Below are positions 19,974-29,618 of a stretch of DNA of 64,000 nt, one piece after another. Source of the DNA: Gammaproteobacteria bacterium (GTDB lineage Bacteria > Pseudomonadota > Gammaproteobacteria > Coxiellales > Coxiellaceae); NCBI GenBank assembly GCA_023266215.1, contig JAHFRQ010000004.1, positions 34,428 to 98,427 on the forward strand, read 5' to 3'. A model generated the notes under the pieces. That model was given only the letters and a program-made list of their open reading frames with translations. It searched no databases and was not told the origin of the DNA. Each line of letters begins with the position of its first letter. Position 1 is the first letter of the stretch. The position numbers and the translations under genes are program-made.

Positions 19974-20825
19974 ATGGTTTTTTTCATCGCAGAAATCTCT
20001 AGTAATCATGATCAAAATATCGATCGTTGTATTCAGCTTATTGATAAAGCCGCAGAAATAGGGTGTGATGCTGTAAAATTCCAACTATTTAAAATTGATA
20101 AGCTTTTTGCAGCAGAGATTCTGCGACATCGCCCAGAAGTAGCGGCCAGAAAACAATGGGAATTGCCGGTAGCATTTTTGCCGTTACTAGCAGCGCGCTG
20201 TAAAGAAAAAAATATTCAATTTAGTTGCACACCCTTTTATTTAGAAGCAGTTGCTGAATTAGAACCTTATATCGCTTTTTACAAAATAGCGTCTTATGCC
20301 CTATTGTGGGATGAGCTTCTTGTAAAATGTGCAAAAACAAATAAACCCATTATCTTGTCTACTGGGATGGCAACGTTGCTTGAAGTAGCGCACGCGGTTG
20401 ATATCCTAAAAAGACATGGCTGCGAAGATTTAACTTTGTTGCATTGCGTTTCCGCATATCCAACACCTTTAGCAGAGTCTAATTTAGCTGCTATAAATTC
20501 ACTAAGGATTATGTTTGGATGTCGTGTAGGATGGTCGGATCATACGGTTCAGCCATGTGTATTACAAAGAGCTATTCATCGATGGGGTGCAGAAGTCATC
20601 GAGTTTCATTTTGATTTAGAGGGGCATGGCGCTGAGTTTAAAAATGGGCATTGTTGGTTGCCGCGGGATATTCAAGTGGTAATCAATCAAATTCGTAATG
20701 GTTTTGCTGCAGATGGTTTCGGCATTAAAGAGCCCGCTTTCTCAGAAATGGCTGAGCGTAATTGGCGCACAGACGTGCTTGATGGTTTGAGACCACTTTT
20801 AGAAACGCGCAAGGCATATCTGTGA
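19974..20825 (+). CDS. N-acetylneuraminate synthase-family protein without SAF domain (PseI-like)
   Basis: The NeuB TIM-barrel is complete: AEISSNHD near residue 6, VKFQLF, the STGMAT loop at about 129-134, LLHCVSAYP, and the metal ligands H190 (WSDH) and H212 (EFHF). NeuB enzymes condense a hexosamine with phosphoenolpyruvate to make the nine-carbon acid. The protein ends at 283 residues, so the C-terminal antifreeze-like SAF domain (about 60-70 residues), which closes the partner active site in NeuB/PseI/LegI, is missing. The usual EKHFTL reads EFHFDLEG. A strong GGAGGT ribosome-binding site precedes the ATG. It may act on a different acceptor. Confidence 0.8.
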   Translation: MVFFIAEISSNHDQNIDRCIQLIDKAAEIGCDAVKFQLFKIDKLFAAEILRHRPEVAARKQWELPVAFLPLLAARCKEKNIQFSCTPFYLEAVAELEPYIAFYKIASYALLWDELLVKCAKTNKPIILSTGMATLLEVAHAVDILKRHGCEDLTLLHCVSAYPTPLAESNLAAINSLRIMFGCRVGWSDHTVQPCVLQRAIHRWGAEVIEFHFDLEGHGAEFKNGHCWLPRDIQVVINQIRNGFAADGFGIKEPAFSEMAERNWRTDVLDGLRPLLETRKAYL

Positions 20826-21808
20826 ATATTGCCATAGTGAGTCAGATAGGCTTTGATATTGGACTTGGACATCTCTCGAGAATGCTTGCGCTTGCGAGCG
20901 CGACACAAGAAAATCCAAATTGCAATTTGCAATTAATCATCCAAGGTGAACCTATTTCAAAAAAAGAATTGGCCCAGTTTCAACATCAGTATATTTCAGC
21001 GGATAATTTTTTTAATCAGAAATTAATAGCTTTGATTTCTTCGCAGAGAATTCAGCTGATTGTTTTTGATATATGCTCTTTAAAAATAACGGAATCATTT
21101 TATTTGCTGTTAAAAGAGTTGCGTGACTTATCAGTAAAGATAGTGGGAATTGATGGAATTCTCTACAGCCAATTTTGTGATTGGATTCATATCCCAGCAT
21201 TTTTTGTAGACCCAAAAAAAATTTCAACTTGTCCATGTTCCGTGTCTTATGGCTGGGATAGTTATTTATTATCAACACCAGAAAACCACGCGTCATGGAA
21301 GCCTGGGCACAAAATTCTTATTTTGACTGGCGGTGCTGATGTAACACAATTAAGCCAAAGTTGGCCGAGAATAATAGATATGGTTCTGCCGCGTCATTGC
21401 GAGATACACTGGGTGCAGGGACCTTATTCAAAGCCACCAGCCTTGCCCGATATTCTGAATCTTTCCTGGATTATTTATAAAGCTCCGGAAAATTTAACGC
21501 AAATCATGACTAAGATAAATTATACAATAACCACCTTTGGAGTAAGTCTTTTTGAGGCGCTGCAACAAGGCATTCCCACGATTGTATTTTCCCCGTACGG
21601 TGATAGAGATAAGATTGAATTAACAATGCTTCAAAAGGAAAATATTTGCGTGATCTCAAAAAATGAAATTGATGCAATTGAAGCATTGCCTGAATTAATG
21701 CAGAACACTCTGCAAGCAGAACAATTTTCAGAAAGATCAAAAAGAAAATTAAATGTTTCTGGGGCAAAATTATTGGCGCAGTGTATTTTCTCAATGGAAA
21801 CAGCATGA
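20822..21808 (+). CDS. PseG-like nucleotide-sugar hydrolase (GT-B fold)
   Basis: This 328-residue protein has the layout of PseG, the UDP-sugar hydrolase that releases 2,4-diacetamido-trideoxy-altrose for PseI. The N-terminal IGLGHLSRMLALA (residues about 13-25) mirrors the G-x-GH-xx-R loop. The C-terminal half has LTGGAD and a TTFGVSLFEALQQGIP segment, the GT-B nucleotide-binding part. Divergence from standard PseG is clear. It overlaps the NeuB-like gene by four bases (GTGA), and the two probably act in succession. A glycosyltransferase role is the alternative. Confidence 0.65.
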   Translation: MNIAIVSQIGFDIGLGHLSRMLALASATQENPNCNLQLIIQGEPISKKELAQFQHQYISADNFFNQKLIALISSQRIQLIVFDICSLKITESFYLLLKELRDLSVKIVGIDGILYSQFCDWIHIPAFFVDPKKISTCPCSVSYGWDSYLLSTPENHASWKPGHKILILTGGADVTQLSQSWPRIIDMVLPRHCEIHWVQGPYSKPPALPDILNLSWIIYKAPENLTQIMTKINYTITTFGVSLFEALQQGIPTIVFSPYGDRDKIELTMLQKENICVISKNEIDAIEALPELMQNTLQAEQFSERSKRKLNVSGAKLLAQCIFSMETA

Positions 21809-23772
21809 CAAAAGCTTTTATGTTATTTCATTTAAATCTTGCCTACTCGTCAATTGCTGTGTCGAATAGGAAAATGGTAATTGATAAGTGTTATTATCCG
21901 ATTTTAGAACTGATAAAAAAAACAAAAATACCAATAGGAATAGAGGCAACTTCATGGACATTAAAACAAATACAGATGCTTGATCCGAACTGGATTAAAG
22001 AATTAAAGTGTTTGCTTGATTCAGGACAGGCCGAGTTTGTGGGAAGTGGTTATACCCAACTAATAGGGCCACTGGTTCCTTATGAAGTAAATTTTTGGAA
22101 TCAGAAAATTGGGCTGGAAGATTACCAGTCTATTTTTCAAGCGAAACCAGCATTAGCATTGATCAATGAAATGGCTTTTTCTACCGGGATGATAGAAATT
22201 TATCAAGAATTAAATTACCAAGGTATTATTATGGATAATGATAATATCTGCCTATCTTTAGGTTTGGAGAATGGGAACAGTGCGGCATTACCTTCGCATG
22301 CAATGGGCCGAGAAGAATTTTCGCTCCCAGTTTTATGGTCGGACTCTATTTTATTTCAAAAATTTCAGCGATATGCACATGGTGATGTGCGATTAATTGA
22401 TTACATTGATTTATTTAGAAAGCGCGCATTAAAATATCTTCGACCACTCGCAATTTATTGCAATGATGCTGAAATTTTTGATTTTCGTCCAGGGCGATAT
22501 CAGGAGGAAAGGCCAGTACTTAATGAGGGTGAATGGCGACGCATAGAAAATCTTTTGAAAATCCTATCTGATCAAGAAAAGGTAATTTGGTTATCGCCTA
22601 CCGCAGCACTGAATGAATCACTACGTAGCATCCCATTGAATAAAAAAATATTAAGTTCTATCAAGCAGCCTGTTCCAGTAAAAAAACAAGCAAAATATAA
22701 TGTTAGTCGATGGGCAATTACAGGCCGTAATGATTTATGGATTAATACGCTTTGTCATCGTTATGCAAACACGTTAAAAAATTCAAAAAACAGAATAAAT
22801 TGGCGTTCATTGTGTGAGTTTTGGGCAAGCGATTTGCGAACCCATATTGAAAAGGATCGTTGGCAGAAAAATTGTGTTTCTATGGAAGTTTTTTCAAAAC
22901 AGCATGGTATTTCGATGGATTATGGTAGCGAGAGCCGAGATGATGATTTGGCGCTTAAGAATAATGATCCAGAAATTATAGATAAATATAAAATAACACG
23001 AGATAATGAAAATATATTATTGTCAATTTCTTCGGCAGAAATAGAATTGGTATTAAATCTTCGCCGCGGCTTGACTATTCATACGCTGGCCTTTTATACA
23101 CAAGATTTTCAGCCAATCATTGGTACCTTGCCACATGGCTATTTTGATTCAATTGAATTTGGCGCTGATTTTTATTCGGCGGGTGTTGTCGTAGAGTTAC
23201 CAATGGAGCATCGTCGACTTACTGATCTTGAGTGGGTGGATCCGATCATCTATGGATTAAACGGAGCGTTACATATTGTAGCAAAAATTAATACTGTAAA
23301 AGGCGAAATTGTTAAGCGGTATGTATTGACACCAGGTAAAAACACAGTAAGTTTGATGATTGAATTGCCAAAGTGGGAGCGTTTGCATTCCATTGTGCGC
23401 ATGGGTGCACTGAGTTTTTTGCCAGAGGCATTTTCATCAACGGTATCACTACAAACATGCAATGGCGGATCTGCATTAGAAGAGTTTAAATTAGATCAAC
23501 CATGCGATTATACCCTTCCAGCATCAACATTGGTTTCATGCACAACCGGTTTTGGCGCAACGACTGGCGAAATTATTATTGGAGATCAAAAGAAGAAAAT
23601 TAAAATAAGCTGGGACCCTGCGGAAGCCGCTATTTTTCCAATGCTACAACATCAGATTGTAAGTAAAAATACATTAACGCGATTATTTTTTTCTTTAAAT
23701 GAGATCGATGAAACAACTCGATCGGGTGGAGAATTTCCTCCTTTTAAAATTGCTTTAACACCTATAGAATAA
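21805..23772 (+). CDS. GH57-like glycoside hydrolase/transferase-fold protein
   Basis: A 655-residue protein with a GH57/GH38-like (beta/alpha)7 barrel. FHLNLAYSS at residues 8-16 aligns with the first family motif. GSGYTQLIGPLVP near residue 80 aligns with the second. The nucleophile motif is NEMAFS with E122, and the acid motif is CNDAEIF with D221. The C-terminal 300 residues are beta-rich, as in the GH57 amylase/transferase group. The ATG at 21805 overlaps the upstream stop (ATGA) and is preferred over an in-frame start 24 bases earlier. The function in nonulosonic-acid metabolism or glycan trimming is not known. Confidence 0.65.
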   Translation: MTKAFMLFHLNLAYSSIAVSNRKMVIDKCYYPILELIKKTKIPIGIEATSWTLKQIQMLDPNWIKELKCLLDSGQAEFVGSGYTQLIGPLVPYEVNFWNQKIGLEDYQSIFQAKPALALINEMAFSTGMIEIYQELNYQGIIMDNDNICLSLGLENGNSAALPSHAMGREEFSLPVLWSDSILFQKFQRYAHGDVRLIDYIDLFRKRALKYLRPLAIYCNDAEIFDFRPGRYQEERPVLNEGEWRRIENLLKILSDQEKVIWLSPTAALNESLRSIPLNKKILSSIKQPVPVKKQAKYNVSRWAITGRNDLWINTLCHRYANTLKNSKNRINWRSLCEFWASDLRTHIEKDRWQKNCVSMEVFSKQHGISMDYGSESRDDDLALKNNDPEIIDKYKITRDNENILLSISSAEIELVLNLRRGLTIHTLAFYTQDFQPIIGTLPHGYFDSIEFGADFYSAGVVVELPMEHRRLTDLEWVDPIIYGLNGALHIVAKINTVKGEIVKRYVLTPGKNTVSLMIELPKWERLHSIVRMGALSFLPEAFSSTVSLQTCNGGSALEEFKLDQPCDYTLPASTLVSCTTGFGATTGEIIIGDQKKKIKISWDPAEAAIFPMLQHQIVSKNTLTRLFFSLNEIDETTRSGGEFPPFKIALTPIE

Positions 23773-23797
23773 GATTTTTTGGTTAAGCAGGACGGCG

Positions 23798-24724
23798 ATG
23801 ACAAAAAAAAACCTTCATCATTGGCAAAATCATACTGGCGAACACCGTATTTCCGTTGATGGCTTTGATGTTATATCCTGTGAGACTTGCCGATTTAAGC
23901 ATGCCATACCTTTGCCAAGTGAAACAGAGTTAAAATTCTTTTATGAACATCAATTTTACTCTGCAGAGAAGCCATTGTATTTTAAACGATACGAAGAAGA
24001 TTTGGAGTGGTGGAATCTTATTTATCAGGAACGATACAATATTTTTGAGAAAATATTACCCCTGGGTAGACGGCGTATTTTGGATATTGGTTCTGGACCA
24101 GGATATTTTCTGCTTCAAGGCAAGACGCGTGGCTGGGATACGTTGGGAATTGAACCATCGAAAACCGCTGCAGCTTATAGTCGCGCATTAGGAGTTACCG
24201 TTATTAATTCAATCTTTTCAGATGAAACAGCAAAAACACTGGGCACTTTTGATGTGATTAATTTAGGAGAGGTGCTAGAACATATTCCAGAGCCTGAAAA
24301 AATGCTTAAAATAGCTCATTCTATATTGTCACCCGGGGGATTGTTGTGTGTGATTGTTCCTAATGATTACAATCCATTTCAAATCGCTTACGTGACAACG
24401 ACTGAGGTTAATCCATGGTGGGTGGCGCCACCTCAGCATCTCAATTATTTTAATTTTGATACCTTAGCTGATTTATTTAATCGGTCTGGTTTTGATGAAA
24501 TAACAAGAGAGTCTACTTTTCCGATTGATTTATTTTTGCTGATGGGAGACAACTATATTGGAAATGATGATTTGGGACGCTCATGCCATTATAAGCGAAA
24601 AACGTTTGAAAAAAACCTAGTAAAAGCGGGAATGAGTGACCTAAAAGAGAAAATATATAAGTCATTTGCAAAATTAGGTATTGGCAGAGAAGTTCAAATG
24701 ATTGGAAGAAAACGCCAACAATGA
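23798..24724 (+). CDS. SAM-dependent methyltransferase with N-terminal zinc-type cysteines
   Basis: A 308-residue methyltransferase. An N-terminal Cys28-x2-Cys31 pair precedes the fold, as in several sugar methyltransferases with a zinc-binding N-terminus. Motif I is ILDIGSGPG at residues 94-102, with the acceptor acid in GIEPS. INLGEVLEHIPEP matches the family signature after motif II. The probable role is methylation of a sugar or of the terminal residue of a glycan. It starts 25 bases after the GH57-like gene. Confidence 0.78.
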   Translation: MTKKNLHHWQNHTGEHRISVDGFDVISCETCRFKHAIPLPSETELKFFYEHQFYSAEKPLYFKRYEEDLEWWNLIYQERYNIFEKILPLGRRRILDIGSGPGYFLLQGKTRGWDTLGIEPSKTAAAYSRALGVTVINSIFSDETAKTLGTFDVINLGEVLEHIPEPEKMLKIAHSILSPGGLLCVIVPNDYNPFQIAYVTTTEVNPWWVAPPQHLNYFNFDTLADLFNRSGFDEITRESTFPIDLFLLMGDNYIGNDDLGRSCHYKRKTFEKNLVKAGMSDLKEKIYKSFAKLGIGREVQMIGRKRQQ

Positions 24725-24733
24725 TAGAAAAAA

Positions 24734-26491
24734 ATGAAAACAATTAATATTGTAACTGATCTTGACTTTTTACCAAACCTGACTACAGAGACCGTTGGTT
24801 TTTTTCTTGAATGTCCACCGGATAGTCCCATTGCAACTCAGTACCAAAACAGGATATTTTCTGATGTGCTGCTTGGCAATCAAGATAAGGGAAAGAAAAT
24901 GGCTTGTGATTTGGCTTGTAAAATTTTAAAAAATGAACCAACTGTTTTCGGAATTTCGCAGTTATCAATTTTTAAGGAAACAATCATAACGCATTTCACT
25001 GAAGTTTTTCGATTGCTTCACTTCCTCGATTTTTTAATAAATCAAAATTACAAGTGCTGCAGATTTAGTAGCTACTCGAATAGTGCACAAATATTATTTC
25101 AATTATGTAAAATAAATGAAAATAGCATCAAAGTAACATTTCCTCCAGCCAAAAGAGAATACAGATTCATTAAAAGAATACGCTCATTTTTTGCATCAAT
25201 TTTCTCACGAAATGAATTGATGTTAAATATAAACTGGATTTTAAATTTTTTGGATCCATTTCATCGCAGAAATATTTTGATTTCTGTTTTCAAAAAGAAA
25301 AAACTTTATAAAAAAAATAATTTACTGTTTCTCACGTTTTCAAAAAACTACACAAATATCGGATTAATGTTTGAGCCTCTTTTTGAAAATTATTTTTCCT
25401 TTTTAGTTGAAAATTCTTTAACTGGCGGTGATCCATTAAAACATAAAAAAAGACCTTTTTTTAGTTTATATGATTACAACAGTAGTAAACTAATTCCGCT
25501 GAAATCTGAAATTGATTTTTCAAAAAAGAAATTATTTAATCACATTAAATCAATTTCTTTGCAAGGCGTTGAGGATATCGCAAGGAACCTATTTTTGCAG
25601 GATGCCTGGCTTCAACAATTTTTCTTAAAGCACTTGCGTTCTGGTATGCATATTACAAGTTTAATCCAGCATTTTTTTACATTGACTTCACCGCGCGCAT
25701 TAATAGTTGGCAACAATGGCCATGAACAATATGGTCTTTTAATAGCGAAAGAGAAAAAAATTCCCACTCTCTTATTGCAGCATGGAGTTTTTGGTGATTA
25801 TTATCAGTTTGAAGACAACACAGTTGATTACTATATTGCGCGTGGCGAATTTTGGCGAGATTTTTTGATTAAAACAGCAAGAATTAGAACGCTGATTATT
25901 AATCCAGCTGCTCATAAAAAAGTAGTCAATATTAATTCTGTAGAAATAAAAAAACCATTTGTTGTGTATTTTTCATTGTTTCATCCAAGCATTGAGAAAA
26001 AAAATAGGTTTTGTGAAGAAAGAGATTCGCAATTACTCAGTATTGCGCATGCAGTTAATGATGCTGACGGAAAACTAATCATTAGGTTTCACCCGCGTGA
26101 TTTGATAACGATACATCAGCAATATATTAAAAAATTATACAAAGCTAATAAAATTAATATTGATGTACAATTTAGCCATAAGGAAAATATTTCTGAGTTA
26201 GTGAAAGGTGCTTCAGCAGCTATTATGTATTTTTCAACAGTCTTTATGGACTGCTTATCACTTGATGTACCTATTATAAGTTATGACTGGTTAAATTTCC
26301 CACATAAAAAACATATTGAGGGTTATGGAATTTTTAATTTTGCTAAAAATTTATCTGAATTATATGACATGATAAAAAGGGCTCTGAAAAATGAATTGAA
26401 ACCAGCGAATGTTAGCAAAAATCTATTTTTGGCAGAAACAAATGAAGCAGAAGCAAAAGCTGTTTTAAAAAAAATAGTTCAGTCAGGATGA
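24734..26491 (+). CDS. Large glycosyltransferase-like protein, family not recognised
   Basis: This 585-residue protein has no family I recognise with certainty. The C-terminal 250 residues look GT-B-like. LLLQHGVFGDYYQF near residue 349 resembles the QHG motif of capsule-type transferases. IIRFHPRDL near residue 453 is followed by an ISELVKGASAAIMYFST segment, similar to the HP and S/T-containing parts of CDP-glycerol and Kdo transferases. The DNA here is visibly very AT-rich. Its place next to the LIC12162-type transferase suggests a glycosyltransferase for a nonulosonic acid. Confidence 0.5.
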   Translation: MKTINIVTDLDFLPNLTTETVGFFLECPPDSPIATQYQNRIFSDVLLGNQDKGKKMACDLACKILKNEPTVFGISQLSIFKETIITHFTEVFRLLHFLDFLINQNYKCCRFSSYSNSAQILFQLCKINENSIKVTFPPAKREYRFIKRIRSFFASIFSRNELMLNINWILNFLDPFHRRNILISVFKKKKLYKKNNLLFLTFSKNYTNIGLMFEPLFENYFSFLVENSLTGGDPLKHKKRPFFSLYDYNSSKLIPLKSEIDFSKKKLFNHIKSISLQGVEDIARNLFLQDAWLQQFFLKHLRSGMHITSLIQHFFTLTSPRALIVGNNGHEQYGLLIAKEKKIPTLLLQHGVFGDYYQFEDNTVDYYIARGEFWRDFLIKTARIRTLIINPAAHKKVVNINSVEIKKPFVVYFSLFHPSIEKKNRFCEERDSQLLSIAHAVNDADGKLIIRFHPRDLITIHQQYIKKLYKANKINIDVQFSHKENISELVKGASAAIMYFSTVFMDCLSLDVPIISYDWLNFPHKKHIEGYGIFNFAKNLSELYDMIKRALKNELKPANVSKNLFLAETNEAEAKAVLKKIVQSG

Positions 26492-26498
26492 TATCTCA

Positions 26499-28337
26499 GT
26501 GACCACAAAATTTTTAGCTACGACCGCATTAGATGAATTTTGGGATAAAACTCAGCCTATATTATTTTTGGGGGAGTGGTGCAAATCTTATAAAAACAAA
26601 AGTGTTTGGGAGAATTTGAATTATGAAACACTGGATGCACCCCTGAGCAATCAAGATCCGTTTGAGAATCTGAATTATATTGAGAAAATCTACAAAGAAA
26701 TATTACCTTTAATTGCGCAATGGCTGAATAAAATACATCAATGCAAACATTCTTTGGAATACTGGGAAATTATATTGGGCTCATTTTTATTTACACACAT
26801 TCAAACAGTATATGACCGCTATTCTAGATTAAATGTCGCCTATTTGCTGTATCCAAATTTAATAACAATTGGCCTTGCTGAAACATCGTTTATGACACCA
26901 TTAAATACCGGTGAATACTATATATCATCAATGATGAGCGATGCATTTAATTTGCAGCTCATGACACAAATAATTTCATTTGCATTTAATAAGCCAAATT
27001 TTTACAAGGATTATTCTCGTGAATTTGAAAAAAATGAGAGAAAAAGAAATATTCAGAACTCTCACCCAAGGCTACGTACTAAAATCCAAATTTTTTTTTC
27101 ATGGGTCATCATTAAATTGTGTGGCAAGAAAACTGTTGCTGTTATCGCTGCGCATGGATTTAACAAAAGCACTTTATATAAACTGATGTGGTCATCGAAA
27201 TTCAAAATTTTACCTGTTATGCCAAAAAAGCAAGCAATATCGGATTCATTAAAGCTTTTGAACACCAAGCCTGATTTGGTTTTGCGCACTAGCTTCTTAA
27301 ATTTACCCGCAGAAAATAATTTTTCTAAATTAATACTACAATTGCTGGTAACGCATATGCCCTTGTCTTTTATTGAGAATTACCAACAAGAGTGTCGTAT
27401 CAGTAAAATACAATATCCGTTTTTTGCCAAAGTTGTTTTCGGTGCCCCGCCTATTGGGGCTGAATCGCTTAAATTGTGGATTGCTCGAAATAGAAATAAG
27501 GGAGTCAAACAAGTGGGTTGGCAGCATGGTGCAGGCTATGGTACGTTAAAGTTTTACAGCATCGAATTTGTAGAACATAAATTTTCTGATTTATTTGTTG
27601 CTTGGGGTATGAAAAATGATAGAAAAGTTATTGCAGCTCCTTCGGTTCCTATTTGCCTTCAATTAGAAGAAAAAATAAAAAAAGGCAGGATAGTCTGTAA
27701 AAATGGCTGTATTTTGTGGGTTACAACCCAATTTATGCGTTATCCCTTTGCTGAAATAAGGTTCTGTATACGTGCCAATCAGGATGAGAAATTATATTAC
27801 CATAGACAATCTAGAATTCTTGAATTGCTTAACCCTGGTATTTTTTCACAAGTCATCATGAGGTTGCGTTACACCGACTGGAGCGACAATTGGAAGTATG
27901 TCTCTGACCGATTCTCGAAATTAAAGCTACATCAGCCTAGCGAAAGATCTTCTTTTTACGATCAAATATGGTCTGCAAAATTATTATTTTTTGATAATTT
28001 TAATACAACACATTATTATGGATTGGTGCTGAATATCCCGACTATTTTATGTTGGAATGAAAAAAATTGTGGCATAAAAGATGAATTGAAATTTTATTTT
28101 GATGCATTGCGCGATGCGGGGATTTATCATGATACACCTGAGTCAGCTGCAGCAATGATTAATGAGATAGGCGATGATCCGCTGCCATGGTGGAATAAGG
28201 AAGATGTGCAGTCTGCACGTCAGCAGTATTGTGACTTCTTTACTCAAACATCAGATGACTGGGTGGATCGGTGGAAAAATATATTGCTAAGTCTTCGAGA
28301 CTACACTGAAATTAATGCCGATTTATTTTCTACTTGA
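26499..28337 (+). CDS. LIC12162-family putative transferase
   Basis: A 612-residue protein matching the LIC12162 family (TIGR04331). The N-terminus reads LATTALDEFWD...PILFLGEWC. A GWQHGAGYG motif lies near residue 343, and a C-terminal LLFFDNFNTTHYY precedes a conserved end. The family occurs in surface-polysaccharide loci and is thought to transfer a sugar or related group. The start is GTG with an AGGA about a dozen bases upstream. Its last 37 bases overlap the end of the opposing DUF4910 gene, which is unusual in this otherwise one-directional run. Confidence 0.7.
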   Translation: MTTKFLATTALDEFWDKTQPILFLGEWCKSYKNKSVWENLNYETLDAPLSNQDPFENLNYIEKIYKEILPLIAQWLNKIHQCKHSLEYWEIILGSFLFTHIQTVYDRYSRLNVAYLLYPNLITIGLAETSFMTPLNTGEYYISSMMSDAFNLQLMTQIISFAFNKPNFYKDYSREFEKNERKRNIQNSHPRLRTKIQIFFSWVIIKLCGKKTVAVIAAHGFNKSTLYKLMWSSKFKILPVMPKKQAISDSLKLLNTKPDLVLRTSFLNLPAENNFSKLILQLLVTHMPLSFIENYQQECRISKIQYPFFAKVVFGAPPIGAESLKLWIARNRNKGVKQVGWQHGAGYGTLKFYSIEFVEHKFSDLFVAWGMKNDRKVIAAPSVPICLQLEEKIKKGRIVCKNGCILWVTTQFMRYPFAEIRFCIRANQDEKLYYHRQSRILELLNPGIFSQVIMRLRYTDWSDNWKYVSDRFSKLKLHQPSERSSFYDQIWSAKLLFFDNFNTTHYYGLVLNIPTILCWNEKNCGIKDELKFYFDALRDAGIYHDTPESAAAMINEIGDDPLPWWNKEDVQSARQQYCDFFTQTSDDWVDRWKNILLSLRDYTEINADLFST

Positions 28338-29617
28338 TTTGTGAGGAGTATTAGATTATTTTCTAGTAGTTTTTCAACAATAGAATACAAATCCCAAACC
28401 GGAACGTTACAGGCATCAGCAATATCAATTAGAGATTTTGTTCCATCTGACCAGGTAATTATATTCATCATCAAGCGGACTTCTTTTCCACTTATTTTAG
28501 TTGATAAGGTTGGATAAAGACCGCGCTTTCCTAATTGAGGCTCACCCAGAATAGTTGCTTGAGGGAAACAATTTTTTTCGATTGTTTCAATAGCCAATTT
28601 TAATGCATTATATCCGCCGTTTAATCCTTCTGGGGTTACCACATTCACAAGATCGTCTAATGAGGTGTGATATTCAGGATACATGCCATATTTTGTTCGC
28701 ATAATCGATGCGATCGGCAAGTCAACTCCTGGTGAGCAATATTGACGCTCATCACTACCGCGGTCAGACCAGGTGTATGCATCATAGTTTGGATAAATCC
28801 ATTTTAATACATGTTTTGCGACCTGATCACTGAGTGTCAAACCATTTCGTGACGGAAGATACGAATAAGTTCTGTTGTCTCCAATGCAGGATACATTAAA
28901 CCCAGCAATGACATGCGATTTTAGCCAATCCAGATTTTGGCTAATGTAAGTAATTGAGCCAATCGTTTCGGGAATAAAAATAATTCGATAAGTATATTTT
29001 CTGCGTGAAAGTGATAGCAGCCATTTTGCAAGATAAGTAGTTACTGTCGGACCTGACAGCTCGTTGTTTGCCATAGATGGATGGCAAATATAGGTAGACA
29101 AAAATACTTCTTGATCACTCTCACCTGGGATGATTAATTCACCATAAGTTAATGCGCCATCAAATAACATTGAATCAATAAAAACCTCGTATTCGCCGCC
29201 AATTAATTGGCTTTTTTGTTTTTTGGTGAGACAAAACCCCCATTGCTCTGCATAATAAGAAGTGATGTAGGGTATCGCATCGGGTTGTTCGTCTAGAGAA
29301 TATAGATGTTGATTTAGTTCGTTAAGACACATTTTTCGGTGAATTGGAACGCTATAACCAACCAGATGAAGATTATTTTTTTTAAAATCACAAATTTTTT
29401 CACCCGATGGTGTTTTGATATAAGCATCGCTAACTTTCCATTCCTTTGGCACGGTCCAATCGAGCACAGCTGTCCCAGTTGGTATTTCTTTGATTGATAG
29501 ATTAGGTAGATAATCATGCTTTAAAATAGAAAGTGTTTCGCGGATACCATCACCCGTGATACTGCGATTAATAGGCCAGAGCTTTTTAGCTAAAGCATGA
29601 ATTTCAATGCCAATCAT
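28301..29617 (-). CDS. DUF4910 aminopeptidase-like protein
   Basis: A 438-residue protein of the DUF4910 type: an M28-like zinc peptidase fold plus an inserted DUF2172-like region and a C-terminal winged-helix-like part. Putative metal residues are H179 (TYICHPSMANNELSG), E186, E217 (PET), the D289-E290 pair (SDERQY) and H317 (EYHTSLDD). The ATG at 29617 is preceded by AAGGA and lies just after the upstream stop. The longer frame reading back into the methyltransferase is rejected. Such proteins are frequent in glycan loci, and hydrolysis of an amide on a sugar is conceivable. The substrate is unknown. Confidence 0.75.
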   Translation of the reverse strand: MIGIEIHALAKKLWPINRSITGDGIRETLSILKHDYLPNLSIKEIPTGTAVLDWTVPKEWKVSDAYIKTPSGEKICDFKKNNLHLVGYSVPIHRKMCLNELNQHLYSLDEQPDAIPYITSYYAEQWGFCLTKKQKSQLIGGEYEVFIDSMLFDGALTYGELIIPGESDQEVFLSTYICHPSMANNELSGPTVTTYLAKWLLSLSRRKYTYRIIFIPETIGSITYISQNLDWLKSHVIAGFNVSCIGDNRTYSYLPSRNGLTLSDQVAKHVLKWIYPNYDAYTWSDRGSDERQYCSPGVDLPIASIMRTKYGMYPEYHTSLDDLVNVVTPEGLNGGYNALKLAIETIEKNCFPQATILGEPQLGKRGLYPTLSTKISGKEVRLMMNIITWSDGTKSLIDIADACNVPVWDLYSIVEKLLENNLILLTNQVENKSALISV

Positions 29618-29618
29618 G

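Noticed and set aside
20822..21808. Reading the PseG-like protein as a glycosyltransferase
   Set aside because: The GT-B fold is shared, but the G-x-GH-xx-R loop and the position directly after a NeuB-family gene fit a PseG-type hydrolase better; the alternative is kept as a caveat.
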